Shown: positions 42,109 through 50,897 of the stretch, in pieces
Numbering within the stretch: the first letter of the stretch is position 1
How the letters are laid out: each line of letters starts with the position of its first letter
NCBI RefSeq assembly: GCF_000424625.1
Contig: NZ_AUKG01000005.1
Span: 1 to 64,000, forward strand
Direction: 5' to 3'
From: Conexibacter woesei Iso977N
GTDB lineage: Bacteria; Actinomycetota; Thermoleophilia; Solirubrobacterales; Solirubrobacteraceae
DNA: 64,000 nucleotides
The notes under the pieces: model-generated
Database searches by the model: none
What the model saw: only the letters and a program-made list of their open reading frames with translations
Told to the model about the DNA's origin: nothing
Translations under genes and position numbers: made by a program

Positions 42109-42899
42109 CCGATGACGCTCCGTACGAGCGCCTCGTAGCCGAGGCGATGACCATCCCGGTTGGGGTGGTAGGAGTCGCTGATCGGGTTGGAGAGACCGTT
42201 CAGCCACTCGCTCGACGAGCAGACGGCATGCCCCGTGAACGCCGGGATCGCGTCCTTGAACGTGAACCCGTAGGCGGCCGCACGCCCCGCGATCGTCGTC
42301 TTCATCAGGTCGGCCGTCGCGTTGAGCCTCGTCATCTCGTCGCTCGAGAAGAACGTGCCCGCGTTGCAGTCGACGTTCATGAACAGGCGCGGGTAGCCGA
42401 GCACGATGACCCTCGCGTTGGGCGCCCGCGTCCTGATCTGCGAGTACACGCTGTTGAGGTTGCCCGGCAACGTGTTCCTGATGTAGTTGTTCGCGTTGGT
42501 GACGTCGCTGCTGCACGACACCAGCGGCTCCGCGCACCTCGTGATGACGCTCGAGAACCCGGCGTCGTTGCCGCCGATCGTGATCGTCACGATGTTGGTG
42601 GACGTGCTCAGCGACTGCACCTGGTTGGCCAGGACGTCGCTCGTCTTCGCGCCGGAGCACGCGACGAACGCGGTCAGCGTCGTGTTCGGCCGATCCCTCC
42701 TGATCAGCTCCGGATAGGCGTACGGACCCCGGTTGCAACTCGAGTTGATCGAGTAGTCACGGGTTCCCGTGCCCGCCGAGTAGCTGTCGCCGAGCGCGAC
42801 GTAGTTGTCCGCCAACGCCGATGCGGCGACCCAGCCGCCCAGCGCGCAGACCATGATGACGGCAGCGACCAGCCGCCGCCCAGCGTGCGTGGAACGCAT
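42105..42899 (-). CDS. Secreted SGNH/GDSL hydrolase (lipase/esterase)
   Basis: 264 residues from the ATG at 42897-42899, with GGAGGAGGAG upstream. A signal peptide ends at about ALA-DNY. Catalytic blocks follow: block I ALGDSYSAGTGT (Ser), block II around VACSGAKTSD, block III TITIGGNDAGFS (G and N of the oxyanion hole), and block V SDSYHPNRDGH with the Asp-His pair. Six cysteines suggest disulfides, as in streptomycete SGNH lipases. It hydrolyses ester bonds outside the cell. Confidence 0.94.
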   Translation of the reverse strand: MRSTHAGRRLVAAVIMVCALGGWVAASALADNYVALGDSYSAGTGTRDYSINSSCNRGPYAYPELIRRDRPNTTLTAFVACSGAKTSDVLANQVQSLSTSTNIVTITIGGNDAGFSSVITRCAEPLVSCSSDVTNANNYIRNTLPGNLNSVYSQIRTRAPNARVIVLGYPRLFMNVDCNAGTFFSSDEMTRLNATADLMKTTIAGRAAAYGFTFKDAIPAFTGHAVCSSSEWLNGLSNPISDSYHPNRDGHRLGYEALVRSVIG

Positions 42900-43036
42900 G
42901 TGCTCCTCCTCCTGTTGGACCCAGTACCGGTGACCGACACTAAGCGGCGGCGCCACGCACGGTCTTGGCCTGCGCGGCGCCAATCAGGAGGCAGAAGTTG
43001 TCACCGCGACCACAAACGGCCGCGGCGTCCGGACCG
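42900..43036. other. Gene-free stretch before the inverted-repeat element
   Basis: Together with 43037-43199 this makes 300 bp without a gene. It carries the promoter and ribosome-binding site of the SGNH gene on the minus strand. ORFs crossing it in other frames look like shadows. Apart from the inverted-repeat element listed next, nothing else is recognised. Confidence 0.5.
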
Positions 43037-43200
43037 GGTGGGTTGTTCGGCGAGGCGGTCCGGTCGATCGGCGGTTCGGGCGGATGGCTGACGCCGCGCG
43101 ATCTCGCAGCCGATCCTGGTTGGATCGGGAAGGGATCGGGTGGGGTCAGGCGCCGGCCGGGCCGTCGAGCGAAAGCAGCGGATCCGCCGAACAACCCACC
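43037..43200. repeat. 164-bp element bounded by 16-bp perfect inverted repeats
   Basis: GGTGGGTTGTTCGGCG at 43037-43052 is the exact reverse complement of 43185-43200. The 132-bp interior is GC-rich with no coding signal. The right end coincides with the first base of the rsfS stop triplet. There is no obvious target-site duplication. Options are a MITE-like remnant, a long terminator stem for the rsfS operon, or a structured RNA. Confidence 0.6.
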
Positions 43201-43595
43201 TAGCGCTGCGGGACGTCCTCCAGCTCGACGTCCAGGCGCGGCACGTCGCCCCAGAGCTGCTCGAGGCGGTAGAACTCGCGGACCTCGGGCACGAAGACGT
43301 GGACCACGATGTCGAAGTAGTCCATCAGGATCCAGCGGGCCTCGCCGGTGCCCTCGACGCGGCGCGGCAGCTGGCCGTGGTCCTTCTTCAGGCCCTCGTG
43401 GATCGCGTCGTGGATCGCCTTCGTCTGGCGGTCGGTGTTGCCCGAGCACACGACGAAGAAGTCCGTGTAGGACGACACGCCGCGCAGGTCGAGCACGGTC
43501 AGGTCGATCGCCTTCTTGTCGGCCGCATAGCTGGCGGCGAGCTGGGCGAGGCGCTCCGGGGTCATCGCTTCTGGTGTCTGATCGGTCTGCTGCAT
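43200..43595 (-). CDS. rsfS: Ribosomal silencing factor RsfS
   Basis: 131 residues from the ATG at 43593-43595. The conserved core is KAIDLTVLDLRGVSSYTDFF, VVCSGNTDRQTKAIHDAI and ARWILMDYFDIVVHVFVPE, followed by a short acidic tail. RsfS binds ribosomal protein uL14 on the large subunit and blocks subunit joining when nutrients fall. It follows nadD by 37 bp, the usual nadD-rsfS pairing, and is the last gene of the housekeeping cluster. Confidence 0.95.
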   Translation of the reverse strand: MQQTDQTPEAMTPERLAQLAASYAADKKAIDLTVLDLRGVSSYTDFFVVCSGNTDRQTKAIHDAIHEGLKKDHGQLPRRVEGTGEARWILMDYFDIVVHVFVPEVREFYRLEQLWGDVPRLDVELEDVPQR

Positions 43596-43632
43596 GGGGG
43601 TCTGGCTGGGCAAGACGACGCTTCCTCCGAGG

Positions 43633-44256
43633 TCATGCTGATGATGGGATACCCGCCGGGCTCCGGTAGAGCCCGTGCTGCGCGATGTACTCGGCCACCG
43701 GATCGGGGACCAAGTACCGGATCGGATGTCCGGCGGCCACACGCCGCCGAACCAGCGAGGACGAGATGTCCATGCGGGGCAGATCGAAGAAATCGACCCG
43801 CTCGACGGCGCCGGGGATCGTCGCCAGCCGTTCCAGGATATCGGCCCGCGGAGTGCCTTCGCGCTCCGCAACGGCCAGTCGTGCCAGCCGCACGACCTCG
43901 GCAGGTTCATGCCAGGTGGGGAAGCTCGTGGCCATGTCCCCTCCCACGATGAACGTCAGCTCCGCTCCTGGACTCGTCTCATGGAGTGCGCGCAGCGTAT
44001 CGGCCGTGTAGGACGGTCCCTCGCGGGCGACCTCCAGCTCGCTGACCTCGAAGCGCTCGTCGTCCCCGATCGCCAGCCGGCACAAGGCGAGACGCGCCGC
44101 GGGACCGGGGTCGCCGACGACCTGCTTGTGCGGCGGGTTGGCGTTCGGGATCAGCAGGACGCGATCCAGGCCGAGCTGGTCGTGCGCCTCCTGCGCGGCC
44201 AGCAGATGGGCGAGGTGCGGCGGGTTGAACGTGCCGCCGAGGAGGCCCAGGCGCAT
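43633..44256 (-). CDS. nadD: Nicotinate-nucleotide adenylyltransferase
   Basis: 207 residues. GGTFNPPHLAHLLAAQ carries the nucleotidyltransferase HxxH-like motif (HLAH), and MDISSSLVRRRVAAGHPIRYLVPD is the ISSTxIR-like C-terminal motif. It makes deamido-NAD+ from nicotinate mononucleotide and ATP. It starts 4 bp after the proA stop, so it is cotranscribed with proA. Confidence 0.95.
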   Translation of the reverse strand: MRLGLLGGTFNPPHLAHLLAAQEAHDQLGLDRVLLIPNANPPHKQVVGDPGPAARLALCRLAIGDDERFEVSELEVAREGPSYTADTLRALHETSPGAELTFIVGGDMATSFPTWHEPAEVVRLARLAVAEREGTPRADILERLATIPGAVERVDFFDLPRMDISSSLVRRRVAAGHPIRYLVPDPVAEYIAQHGLYRSPAGIPSSA

Positions 44257-44260
44257 GGGG

Positions 44261-45502
44261 CTAGCGGACGTGGCCGGCGCCCCGCACGACGTACTTGAAC
44301 GAGCACAGCTCGCGCAGCCCGATCGGTCCGCGCGCGTGGAGCTTCTGGGTCGAGTTGCCGATCTCGGCGCCGAAGCCGAACTCGCCGCCGTCGGTGAAGC
44401 GCGTGGACGCGTTGACGTAGACGCAGGCGGCGTCCACGCCGAGCTCGAACGCGCGGGCGCTCGCGTAGGAGCGCGTGACGATCGCCTCGGAGTGGCCGGA
44501 GCCGTGGCGGTTGACGTGGTCGATCGCCTCGTCGACGGAGTCGACGACGCCGACCGCGAGGACGAGCGCGAGGAACTCGGTGTCCCAGTCCTCCTGGGAG
44601 GCGGGCGCGACGGTGTTGTCGATCTCCCGGACGCCGTCGTCGCCGCGCAGCTCGACGCCCGCGCCGCGCAGCGCCTCCAGCGCGGCGGGCAGGAAGTCCG
44701 GCGCGACGTCGCGGTGGACGAGCAGCGTCTCGGCCGCGTTGCAGACGCCGGGGCGCTGGGTCTTGGCGTTGACGATGATGTCGCGCGCCATGTCGAGGTC
44801 CGCGCCGGCGTCCACGTAGACATGGCAGTTGCCGGACGCGGCGAAGATCATCGGGACCGTCGCGACCGCGGTCAGCGCCCTCTTCAGGCCCTCGCCCCCG
44901 CGCGGGATGATCAGGTCGACGTAGTCGTCCTGCGTGGCGAGGTCGGCCAGCTCCTCGCGGCCACCGCCGGCGACGAGGCCGATCGCGCCCTCCGGCGCGT
45001 GCTCGGCGGCGATCGACGCGAGGATCGCGTTGGAGTGCTGCGCGGATGACGACCCGCGCAGGACGATCGCGTTGCCCGACTTCAGGCACAGCGCGGCGGC
45101 GTCGATCGTGACGTTCGGGCGCGCCTCGTAGACGACCGCGACGACGCCGAGCGGCGTGCGCGTCTTGGCGACGTCGAGGCCGTTCGGGAGGCGGAAGCCG
45201 TCGATGACCTCGCCGACCGGGTCGGGCAGCGCGGCGATGTCCCGGACCTGCGCGGCGATCGCGGCGATCCGCGCGTCGTCGAGCATCAGGCGGTCGAGCA
45301 GCGCGGCGGAGAGGTCGTTCTCGCGCCCGGCCTCGAGGTCGCGCGCGTTGGCCTCGACGATCTCCGGCGTCCGGGCCAGGAGCGCGTCGGCGATCGCGTG
45401 CAGCGCCGCGTCCTTCTCGTTGGTCGGCAGCGTCGCCAGGCGGCGCGAAGCGGTCCGCGCGGCGCGGCAGATGTCGGTGACCGAAGGCGTGGCGATGGCC
45501 AT
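44261..45502 (-). CDS. proA: Glutamate-5-semialdehyde dehydrogenase (gamma-glutamyl phosphate reductase)
   Basis: 413 residues, full length. Diagnostic stretches are KTRTPLGVVAVVYEARPNVT, GNAIVLRGSSSAQHSNA, IIPRGGEGLKRAL and NAKTQRPGVCNAAETLL, with the catalytic cysteine in GVCN. It reduces gamma-glutamyl phosphate with NADPH in proline synthesis. proB, normally adjacent, lies 2.2 kb upstream on the same strand beyond an oppositely oriented glucoamylase gene, so proA needs its own promoter in the short gap before 45575. Confidence 0.97.
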   Translation of the reverse strand: MAIATPSVTDICRAARTASRRLATLPTNEKDAALHAIADALLARTPEIVEANARDLEAGRENDLSAALLDRLMLDDARIAAIAAQVRDIAALPDPVGEVIDGFRLPNGLDVAKTRTPLGVVAVVYEARPNVTIDAAALCLKSGNAIVLRGSSSAQHSNAILASIAAEHAPEGAIGLVAGGGREELADLATQDDYVDLIIPRGGEGLKRALTAVATVPMIFAASGNCHVYVDAGADLDMARDIIVNAKTQRPGVCNAAETLLVHRDVAPDFLPAALEALRGAGVELRGDDGVREIDNTVAPASQEDWDTEFLALVLAVGVVDSVDEAIDHVNRHGSGHSEAIVTRSYASARAFELGVDAACVYVNASTRFTDGGEFGFGAEIGNSTQKLHARGPIGLRELCSFKYVVRGAGHVR

Positions 45503-45574
45503 GTCCTAAGGGTACCGGCCGTTCTGCTGACTGCCCATGGTTTCGGTGACGGAGCGGCGTGGCAAGCGGCGTGC

Positions 45575-47704
45575 ATGTCCGGCCTGTCCCGCCTGCTCGC
45601 TGCCCTGTTGCTCGCCATGACGATCGCCTCGACCGCGGCCGCGGCGCCCGCGCCCGGAGGGCCGGGCAGGGACGATGGGTACCTCGGCTCCGACAAGACC
45701 GGCGTCGTGACCGCGACCGGGACGCAGAGCAAGGTCTGGGCGACGGTCCAGAGGAACGGCGGGCTCGGCGAGGTCTACTGGCCGGACCTCGCGACGCCGG
45801 CGTCGCGGTCGCTGCGCTTCGTCGTGCGCGATGTCAGGACCGGCGCGGTCGCCGGCGGCAGCGCCGAGACGCGGCAGGTCGACCCGAAGTCCTTGACGTT
45901 CGCCCAGACCCAGACCGGCGACGGCTGGAGGCTCACGACGACCTACACCACCGACGCGACGCGCGACGCGGTGCTCGCGGCGGTGCACTTCAGCACGCGG
46001 CAGGCCAAGCGCTTCGAGGTGTACGCCATCTACGAGCCGGCGCTGAACGACACCAGGACCGACGACTCCGCGCGCTCGGCCGGCGCCGACCTGGTCGCGA
46101 CCGACGCGCAGACGGGCGCCTCTGACCTCACCGCGCAGCCCGCGTTCACCAAGACCACCAACAACTTCCGCCCCACCGCCGACGGCGACATCATCAACAA
46201 CGCCTACGACTCCGCCGGGCCGGGCGCGGTCGTCCAGGCGGGGCGGCTGAGCTTCGGCCGCCTCGGCGTCGCGACGCTCGCGCTCGGCTTCGGCGCCGAC
46301 GCGTCCGCCGCCCAGCAGACCGCCCACGCGGCGCTGCGCACGCCGTTCCTGCTGACGCTCGCGCGCTACGCCGCGGGCTGGCGCGCCTACCTCAACCACC
46401 TCAAGAACCCGCCCGCGTCGTTGAGGACGGCGCAGGAGCGGCAGTTGTACACCACCTCGATCATGGTCCTCGCCGCCTCCGAGGACAAGACGCACCGTGG
46501 CGCCTACGTCGCCTCCCCCACGATGCCGTGGAGGTGGGCCGCGCTCGTCCCGTCCGGCCCGTACCACCTGGTCTGGTCGCGCGACCTCTACCAGATCGCC
46601 ACCGGCCTGATCGCGGCCGGCGACACCGCGGGCGCCAACCGCGCGCTGGACTGGCTGTTCAACACCCAGCAGAAGCCCGACGGCTCGTTCCCGCAGAACT
46701 CCAAGCCCGATGGGACGCCGGTCTGGACCGGCCTGCAGATGGACGAGGTCGCGTTCCCGATGATCCTCGCCCACCAGCTCGGCCGCACCGACGCGGGCAC
46801 GTGGGCGCACGTCCGGCGCGCCGCGGACTTCCTCATCAACTACAGGGATCCCACGACCGGCCACACCGCGCCGTGGTCGCCGATGGAGCGCTGGGAGAAC
46901 CAGGACGGCTACTCGCCGGCGACGATCGCGTCGGAGATCGCGGGCCTCGTCTGCGCCGCGCAGCTCGCGAGGGCCAACGGCGACGAGGACAGCGCGACCA
47001 AGTACCTCAACACGGCCGACGCCTGGCAGGCCAGGGTCAAGGCCTGGACGTTGACAACCACCGGCCCCTACAGCACGCAGCCGTACTTCCTGCGGTTGAC
47101 CAAGGACGGCAACCCTGACGCCGGGACGACCTACTCGACCGGCGACGGCGGCCCGTCCGCGGCCGATCAGCGCACGGTCGTCGACCCGTCGTTCCTGGAC
47201 CTCGTCCGCCTCGGCGTCCTGCCCGCGACCGACCCCGACATCGTCAACACCGAGCAAGTTGTGGATCAACAGCTCGGCTTCCAGACCGCGCGCGGGTTCT
47301 TCTGGCACCGCGCGAAGTTCGACGGCTACGGCGAGTTCCGCGACGGCTCGCCGTGGGACTTCGACCAGAGGCCGGACTCCCGGACGACGATCGGCCGCGC
47401 GTGGCCGCTGCTCAACGGCGAGCGCGGCGAGGCGCAGATCGCGGCCGGCGACCCGGCGGGCGCGGCGTCGCAGCTGACCGCGATGACCAACGCGGCGTCG
47501 CCGTCCGGGATGCTCCCCGAGCAGGTCTGGGACGACAACCCGCCCTCGGGCCAGCCCGGCTTCGAGCCCGGGACGCCGACGCTGTCGGCCACCCCGCTGG
47601 CCTGGACCCACGCGCAGTACCTGCGCCTGGCGTGGGACCTCCAGGACGGCCGCGTCAGCGAGACGCCGGACGTCGTCGCGGCGCGTTACGCCAGGACGAA
47701 GTAG
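45575..47704 (+). CDS. Secreted GH15 glucoamylase-type glycosidase
   Basis: 709 residues from the ATG at 45575, with a signal peptide ending TAAAAPAPG. The N-terminal beta-sandwich (about 35-270, YLGSDKTGVVTATGTQSKVW and LGEVYWPDL) and the catalytic (alpha/alpha)6 barrel (about 290-690, PYHLVWSRDLYQIATGL, PDGSFPQNSKPDG, PMERWENQDGYSPATIASEI with the probable general acid, GMLPEQVWD with the probable base) match bacterial glucoamylase/glucodextranase enzymes. It releases glucose from alpha-glucans outside the cell. It is inserted between proB and proA on the opposite strand and overlaps the end of proB by 19 bp. Confidence 0.93.
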   Translation: MSGLSRLLAALLLAMTIASTAAAAPAPGGPGRDDGYLGSDKTGVVTATGTQSKVWATVQRNGGLGEVYWPDLATPASRSLRFVVRDVRTGAVAGGSAETRQVDPKSLTFAQTQTGDGWRLTTTYTTDATRDAVLAAVHFSTRQAKRFEVYAIYEPALNDTRTDDSARSAGADLVATDAQTGASDLTAQPAFTKTTNNFRPTADGDIINNAYDSAGPGAVVQAGRLSFGRLGVATLALGFGADASAAQQTAHAALRTPFLLTLARYAAGWRAYLNHLKNPPASLRTAQERQLYTTSIMVLAASEDKTHRGAYVASPTMPWRWAALVPSGPYHLVWSRDLYQIATGLIAAGDTAGANRALDWLFNTQQKPDGSFPQNSKPDGTPVWTGLQMDEVAFPMILAHQLGRTDAGTWAHVRRAADFLINYRDPTTGHTAPWSPMERWENQDGYSPATIASEIAGLVCAAQLARANGDEDSATKYLNTADAWQARVKAWTLTTTGPYSTQPYFLRLTKDGNPDAGTTYSTGDGGPSAADQRTVVDPSFLDLVRLGVLPATDPDIVNTEQVVDQQLGFQTARGFFWHRAKFDGYGEFRDGSPWDFDQRPDSRTTIGRAWPLLNGERGEAQIAAGDPAGAASQLTAMTNAASPSGMLPEQVWDDNPPSGQPGFEPGTPTLSATPLAWTHAQYLRLAWDLQDGRVSETPDVVAARYARTK

Positions 47705-48819
47705 TCGCGGTGCACAGCCTCTTCGGCGGCGCGCGGGAGCACTTCGCGCGCCGCCGGGGACTGCATGCCCTGCACGCGCCGCAGCTCGGCGGCGCTCAGA
47801 TTGGCAATGCCCTTGCCCAGGAGGCGCCCGCCGGACGGCGCGCCCGCAACGTGCACCGTCGCGATCGCCTCGCGCACCTCGACCGCGTCGCCCGCGGCGA
47901 ACGACCCAATCACATCGACAACGCCGACCGGCAGCAGCGACGTCCCGCCGTCGCGCAGCGCGCGTGCGGCGCCCGCGTCGACCACGACGGTCCCGTGCGC
48001 GGGCTTGGCGTAGCGCAGCCACAGCTTGAACGAGGAGATCCCGAGGTCGCGCGCCGGGAAGTGCGTGCCCTCGTCGGCCGAGCCGCCCAGCACCGCGCCG
48101 AGCGCGTGCTCGCGCAGGCCGTTGACGATCGCCGCCGGGATCCCCGCCGCGGTCGCCATCTCGGCCGCGACGACCTTCGAGCGCATGCCGCCGGAGCCCA
48201 GCGTCGAGGTGGAGTCCCCGATCGCCGCCTGCTCCTCGAGCGACTCGAAGTCCGTGATCTCGCGCACGATCCGCGCGTCCGGCGTCGTGCGCGGGTCGGC
48301 GGTGTAGACCCCGTCGACCCCGGTCAACAACACCAACTTGTCGGCCTCGACGAGGATCGCGACCTGCGCCGCGAGGAAGTCGTTGTCGCCGAAGGTGATC
48401 TCGTCGGTCGCGGTCGTGTCGTTCTCGTTGACGATCGGGACCACGCCCCACTCCAGCAGCCGCCGCAGCGCCTGGCGCGCGTTGAGGTAGTGGGTCCGGT
48501 GGCTGAGGTCGAAGAACGTCAGCAGCACCTGCGCGGCGGTCGTGCCGCGCGCCGCGAGCAGCTCGTCGTAGAACCGGAACAGCCGGCCCTGGCCGATCGC
48601 GCTCGCCGCCTGCAGGTCCTCGATCGCGCTCGGTCGCCCGGCGATCCCCATCGTGTCCAGGCCGCGGACGATCGCGCCCGAAGACACCACCACCACGTCA
48701 TCGCCCGCCCGTCGCCGCGCGGCGACCTCGTCGCAGATCGCGGCGAGCACGTCGGCACGCAGCGCGCCGTCGTCGGACGCGGTGATGCCGGAGCCGAGCT
48801 TGATCACATAGCGGGCCAT
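47686..48819 (-). CDS. proB: Glutamate 5-kinase with C-terminal PUA domain
   Basis: 377 residues. The amino-acid-kinase domain spans about 1-255 (VIKLGSGITASDDGALR, VVSSGAIVRGLDTMGI, PIVNENDTTATDEITFGDND, GGMRSKVVAAEMATAAGIP). A PUA domain follows at about 280-355 (GTVVVDAGAARALRDGGTSL). It phosphorylates glutamate as the first, proline-inhibited step of proline synthesis. It starts 15 bp after obgE. Its 3' end overlaps the convergent glucoamylase gene. Confidence 0.97.
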   Translation of the reverse strand: MARYVIKLGSGITASDDGALRADVLAAICDEVAARRRAGDDVVVVSSGAIVRGLDTMGIAGRPSAIEDLQAASAIGQGRLFRFYDELLAARGTTAAQVLLTFFDLSHRTHYLNARQALRRLLEWGVVPIVNENDTTATDEITFGDNDFLAAQVAILVEADKLVLLTGVDGVYTADPRTTPDARIVREITDFESLEEQAAIGDSTSTLGSGGMRSKVVAAEMATAAGIPAAIVNGLREHALGAVLGGSADEGTHFPARDLGISSFKLWLRYAKPAHGTVVVDAGAARALRDGGTSLLPVGVVDVIGSFAAGDAVEVREAIATVHVAGAPSGGRLLGKGIANLSAAELRRVQGMQSPAAREVLPRAAEEAVHRDYFVLA

Positions 48820-48834
48820 GAACGGCCGCGGACT

Positions 48835-50184
48835 CTACGAGGGATCGAGCTCGAACACGACGCCGCCGATTTCCACATCGTCGCCTGGCTCGAACCCATG
48901 CGCCTCCAGCGCGCGGATCACGCCCATGCGGTGCAGGCGCCGCTCGACGTGCGCGAGCGCGTCGAGGTTCTCCATGTCGTGGCGGGCGATCAGGCGGTCG
49001 ACCGACTCGCCCTCGACGCGCCACAGGCCCTCCTCGACCTGCTCGACCTGGAAGTCCCTGCCGGCGCGGCCGCGCGCGGGGCGCGGGCGGAACGTGCGGT
49101 GCTCCTCGAGCTCCTCGTCCTCGAGGCCCGGCGCGACGACCGGCTCCTCGACCTTCGGGACGCGGCGCAGCAGCTCGGCGGCCAGCTCGTCGAGGCCGAG
49201 CTTCGTCGCGCTGGAGGTGATCAGCACCGGCGTGACGTCCGGCGCCTCCTCCCACTCCTCGCGCGCGGGCAGCGCGGCGGCGAAGCGCTCGCGCCACAGC
49301 TCGGCGGTGATCTCCGCCTCCTCGGGCGAGACGAGGTCGGCCTTCGACAGCGCGAGGATCCGCGGCAGGCGCGAGAGGCGCTCGTCGTAGTCGGCCAGCT
49401 CGCGCTCGATCGTCTCGAAGTTCGTCTCCGGGTCGCTGCCGTCGAGCGGCGCGAGGTCCAGGACGTGGACGAGCAGGCGCGTGCGCTCGACGTGGGCGAG
49501 GAAGTCGTGGCCCAGCCCGGCGCCGCCCGCGGCGCCCTCGATCAGGCCCGGGATGTCGGCCAGGACGAGCTGGCGGTCGTCGCCGTCGAGCGTGCCGAGG
49601 ATCGGCTCCAGCGTCGTGAACGGGTAGTTGGCGACCTTCGGCGCGGCGCGCGTCATCACGCTCAGCAGCGAGGACTTGCCCGCGTTGGGCAGGCCGACGA
49701 GGCCGACGTCGGCCAGCAGCTTGAGGCGCAGGTCGAGCCAGAACTCCTGGCCGGCGAGGCCCTTCTCGGCGAAGCGCGGCGCCTGGCGGGTGGAGCCCGC
49801 GAACTTCTTGTTGCCCTTGCCGCCGGAGCCGCCGCGGGCGACGGTGATGCGCGTGCCGGGGATGACGAGGTCGTGCGTGTCGCCTGTCTCCTCGACCGTG
49901 ACCTGGGTCCCGGGCGGGACGCGCACGACCAGCTCGTCGCCGTCGGCCCCGTGGCGCAGCGCGCCCTCGCCGTGGCGGCCGCGGTCGGCCTTGTAATGGG
50001 CCTTGCGCTTGAACGACTGCAGGTCGCGGTAGGAGTCGTCGCAGAGCAGCACGACGTGGCCGCCGTGCCCGCCGTCGCCCCCGTCCGGGCCGCCCTTGGG
50101 AACGTGCGCCTCGCGACGGAACGACATGCAGCCGTTGCCGCCGCCGCCCGCCTGGACGTTGATGCGCGCCTTGTCGTACAGCAT
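48835..50184 (-). CDS. obgE: GTPase ObgE/CgtA
   Basis: 449 residues. The glycine-rich Obg domain covers about 1-158 (GGGGNGCMSFRREAHVPKGG, GGDGGHGGHVV), the G domain about 159-335 (GLVGLPNAGKSSLLS, PFTTLEPILGTL, ADIPGLIEGAAGGAGLGHDF, ALSKADLV), and the C-terminal OCT domain about 360-445, ending DDVEIGGVVFELDPS. It is an essential GTPase in 50S assembly and stringent control. In most bacteria it follows rplU-rpmA directly; here 8.5 kb of other genes lie in between. Confidence 0.97.
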   Translation of the reverse strand: MLYDKARINVQAGGGGNGCMSFRREAHVPKGGPDGGDGGHGGHVVLLCDDSYRDLQSFKRKAHYKADRGRHGEGALRHGADGDELVVRVPPGTQVTVEETGDTHDLVIPGTRITVARGGSGGKGNKKFAGSTRQAPRFAEKGLAGQEFWLDLRLKLLADVGLVGLPNAGKSSLLSVMTRAAPKVANYPFTTLEPILGTLDGDDRQLVLADIPGLIEGAAGGAGLGHDFLAHVERTRLLVHVLDLAPLDGSDPETNFETIERELADYDERLSRLPRILALSKADLVSPEEAEITAELWRERFAAALPAREEWEEAPDVTPVLITSSATKLGLDELAAELLRRVPKVEEPVVAPGLEDEELEEHRTFRPRPARGRAGRDFQVEQVEEGLWRVEGESVDRLIARHDMENLDALAHVERRLHRMGVIRALEAHGFEPGDDVEIGGVVFELDPS

Positions 50185-50200
50185 GTTGTGGGACCAAAGG

Positions 50201-50206
50201 TAGCGT
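50201..50206 (+). promoter_or_regulatory. -10 element of a leaderless gene
   Basis: TAGCGT ends 7 nt before the ATG at 50214 in the 29-bp gap divergent from obgE. Confidence 0.55.
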
Positions 50207-50213
50207 TGCGGAC

Positions 50214-50897
50214 ATGGATCCTGTCTTCCTGATCACGGGCGCCAGCACGGGCATCGGCGCCGCAACGGCTCGGGCCGCGGTTGATGCGGGGTATCGCGTC
50301 GTGCTCGGCGCGCGCTCGCTGGACAAGCTGGAGGCGCTCTCGGCGGAGCTGGGCGGGCCGGAACGCGCGCTCGCGGTCGAGTGCGACGTGACCGAGTGGG
50401 CCGACAACGAGCGGCTCGTGCGCGGCGCTTTGGACGCCTTCGGTCGGCTCGACGTGGTCTACGCCAACGCCGGGTTCGGCGCCAAGCGTGGGTGGCTGGA
50501 GGAGACGCCGGAGCACTGGAAGGCGATGGTGCTGACCAACGTGCTCGGCGCCGCGTACACGGTCCGGGCGGCGATCCCGGCGCTGAAGGAGTCGCGCGGG
50601 CACGTGCTGCTGACGGGGTCGGTCGCGGGGCGGCGTGCGCTGCCGGGGTCGCTGTACAGCGCGACGAAGTGGGCGGTCACCGCGATGGGCGAGGCGATCC
50701 GGGCCGACCTCAACGACACGGGGATCCGGACGACGGTGATCGAGCCGGGGATGGTCGACACGCCGTTCTTCGACGACCCGGGCGAGGGCCGGCTGCACCC
50801 CGACGACATCGCGCGCGCCGTGATGTACGCGGTGTCGCAGCCGCCGCACGTGGACGTCAACGAGATCCTCGTGCGGCCGACGGCGCAGCCGACGTGA
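50214..50897 (+). CDS. SDR-family oxidoreductase
   Basis: 227 residues. Motifs: LITGASTGIGAATARAA, YANAGFGAKRGW, LLTGSVAGRR with the serine, and YSATKWAVTAMGE with YxxxK; VIEPGMVDTPFF and the end VNEILVRPTAQ resemble the YdfG/serine dehydrogenase-like group. NADP+ is likely (RS after the second strand, GARSLDKLEAL). It overlaps the NUDIX gene by GTGA. First gene of the accessory block between rpmA and obgE. Confidence 0.92.
   Translation: MDPVFLITGASTGIGAATARAAVDAGYRVVLGARSLDKLEALSAELGGPERALAVECDVTEWADNERLVRGALDAFGRLDVVYANAGFGAKRGWLEETPEHWKAMVLTNVLGAAYTVRAAIPALKESRGHVLLTGSVAGRRALPGSLYSATKWAVTAMGEAIRADLNDTGIRTTVIEPGMVDTPFFDDPGEGRLHPDDIARAVMYAVSQPPHVDVNEILVRPTAQPT

Noticed and set aside
42940-43449. 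Possible 169-residue protein between the SGNH gene and rsfS
   Set aside because: Pro/Arg/Gly-rich, overlaps rsfS in another frame, and its body is made by the inverted-repeat element.
45506-48451. Open reading frame of 981 codons on the minus strand across the glucoamylase gene
   Set aside because: It lies antisense to the GH15 gene and overlaps proB in another frame. No domain is recognisable.
47353-50232. Open reading frame of 959 codons on the plus strand across proB and obgE
   Set aside because: Antisense shadow of two highly conserved housekeeping genes.
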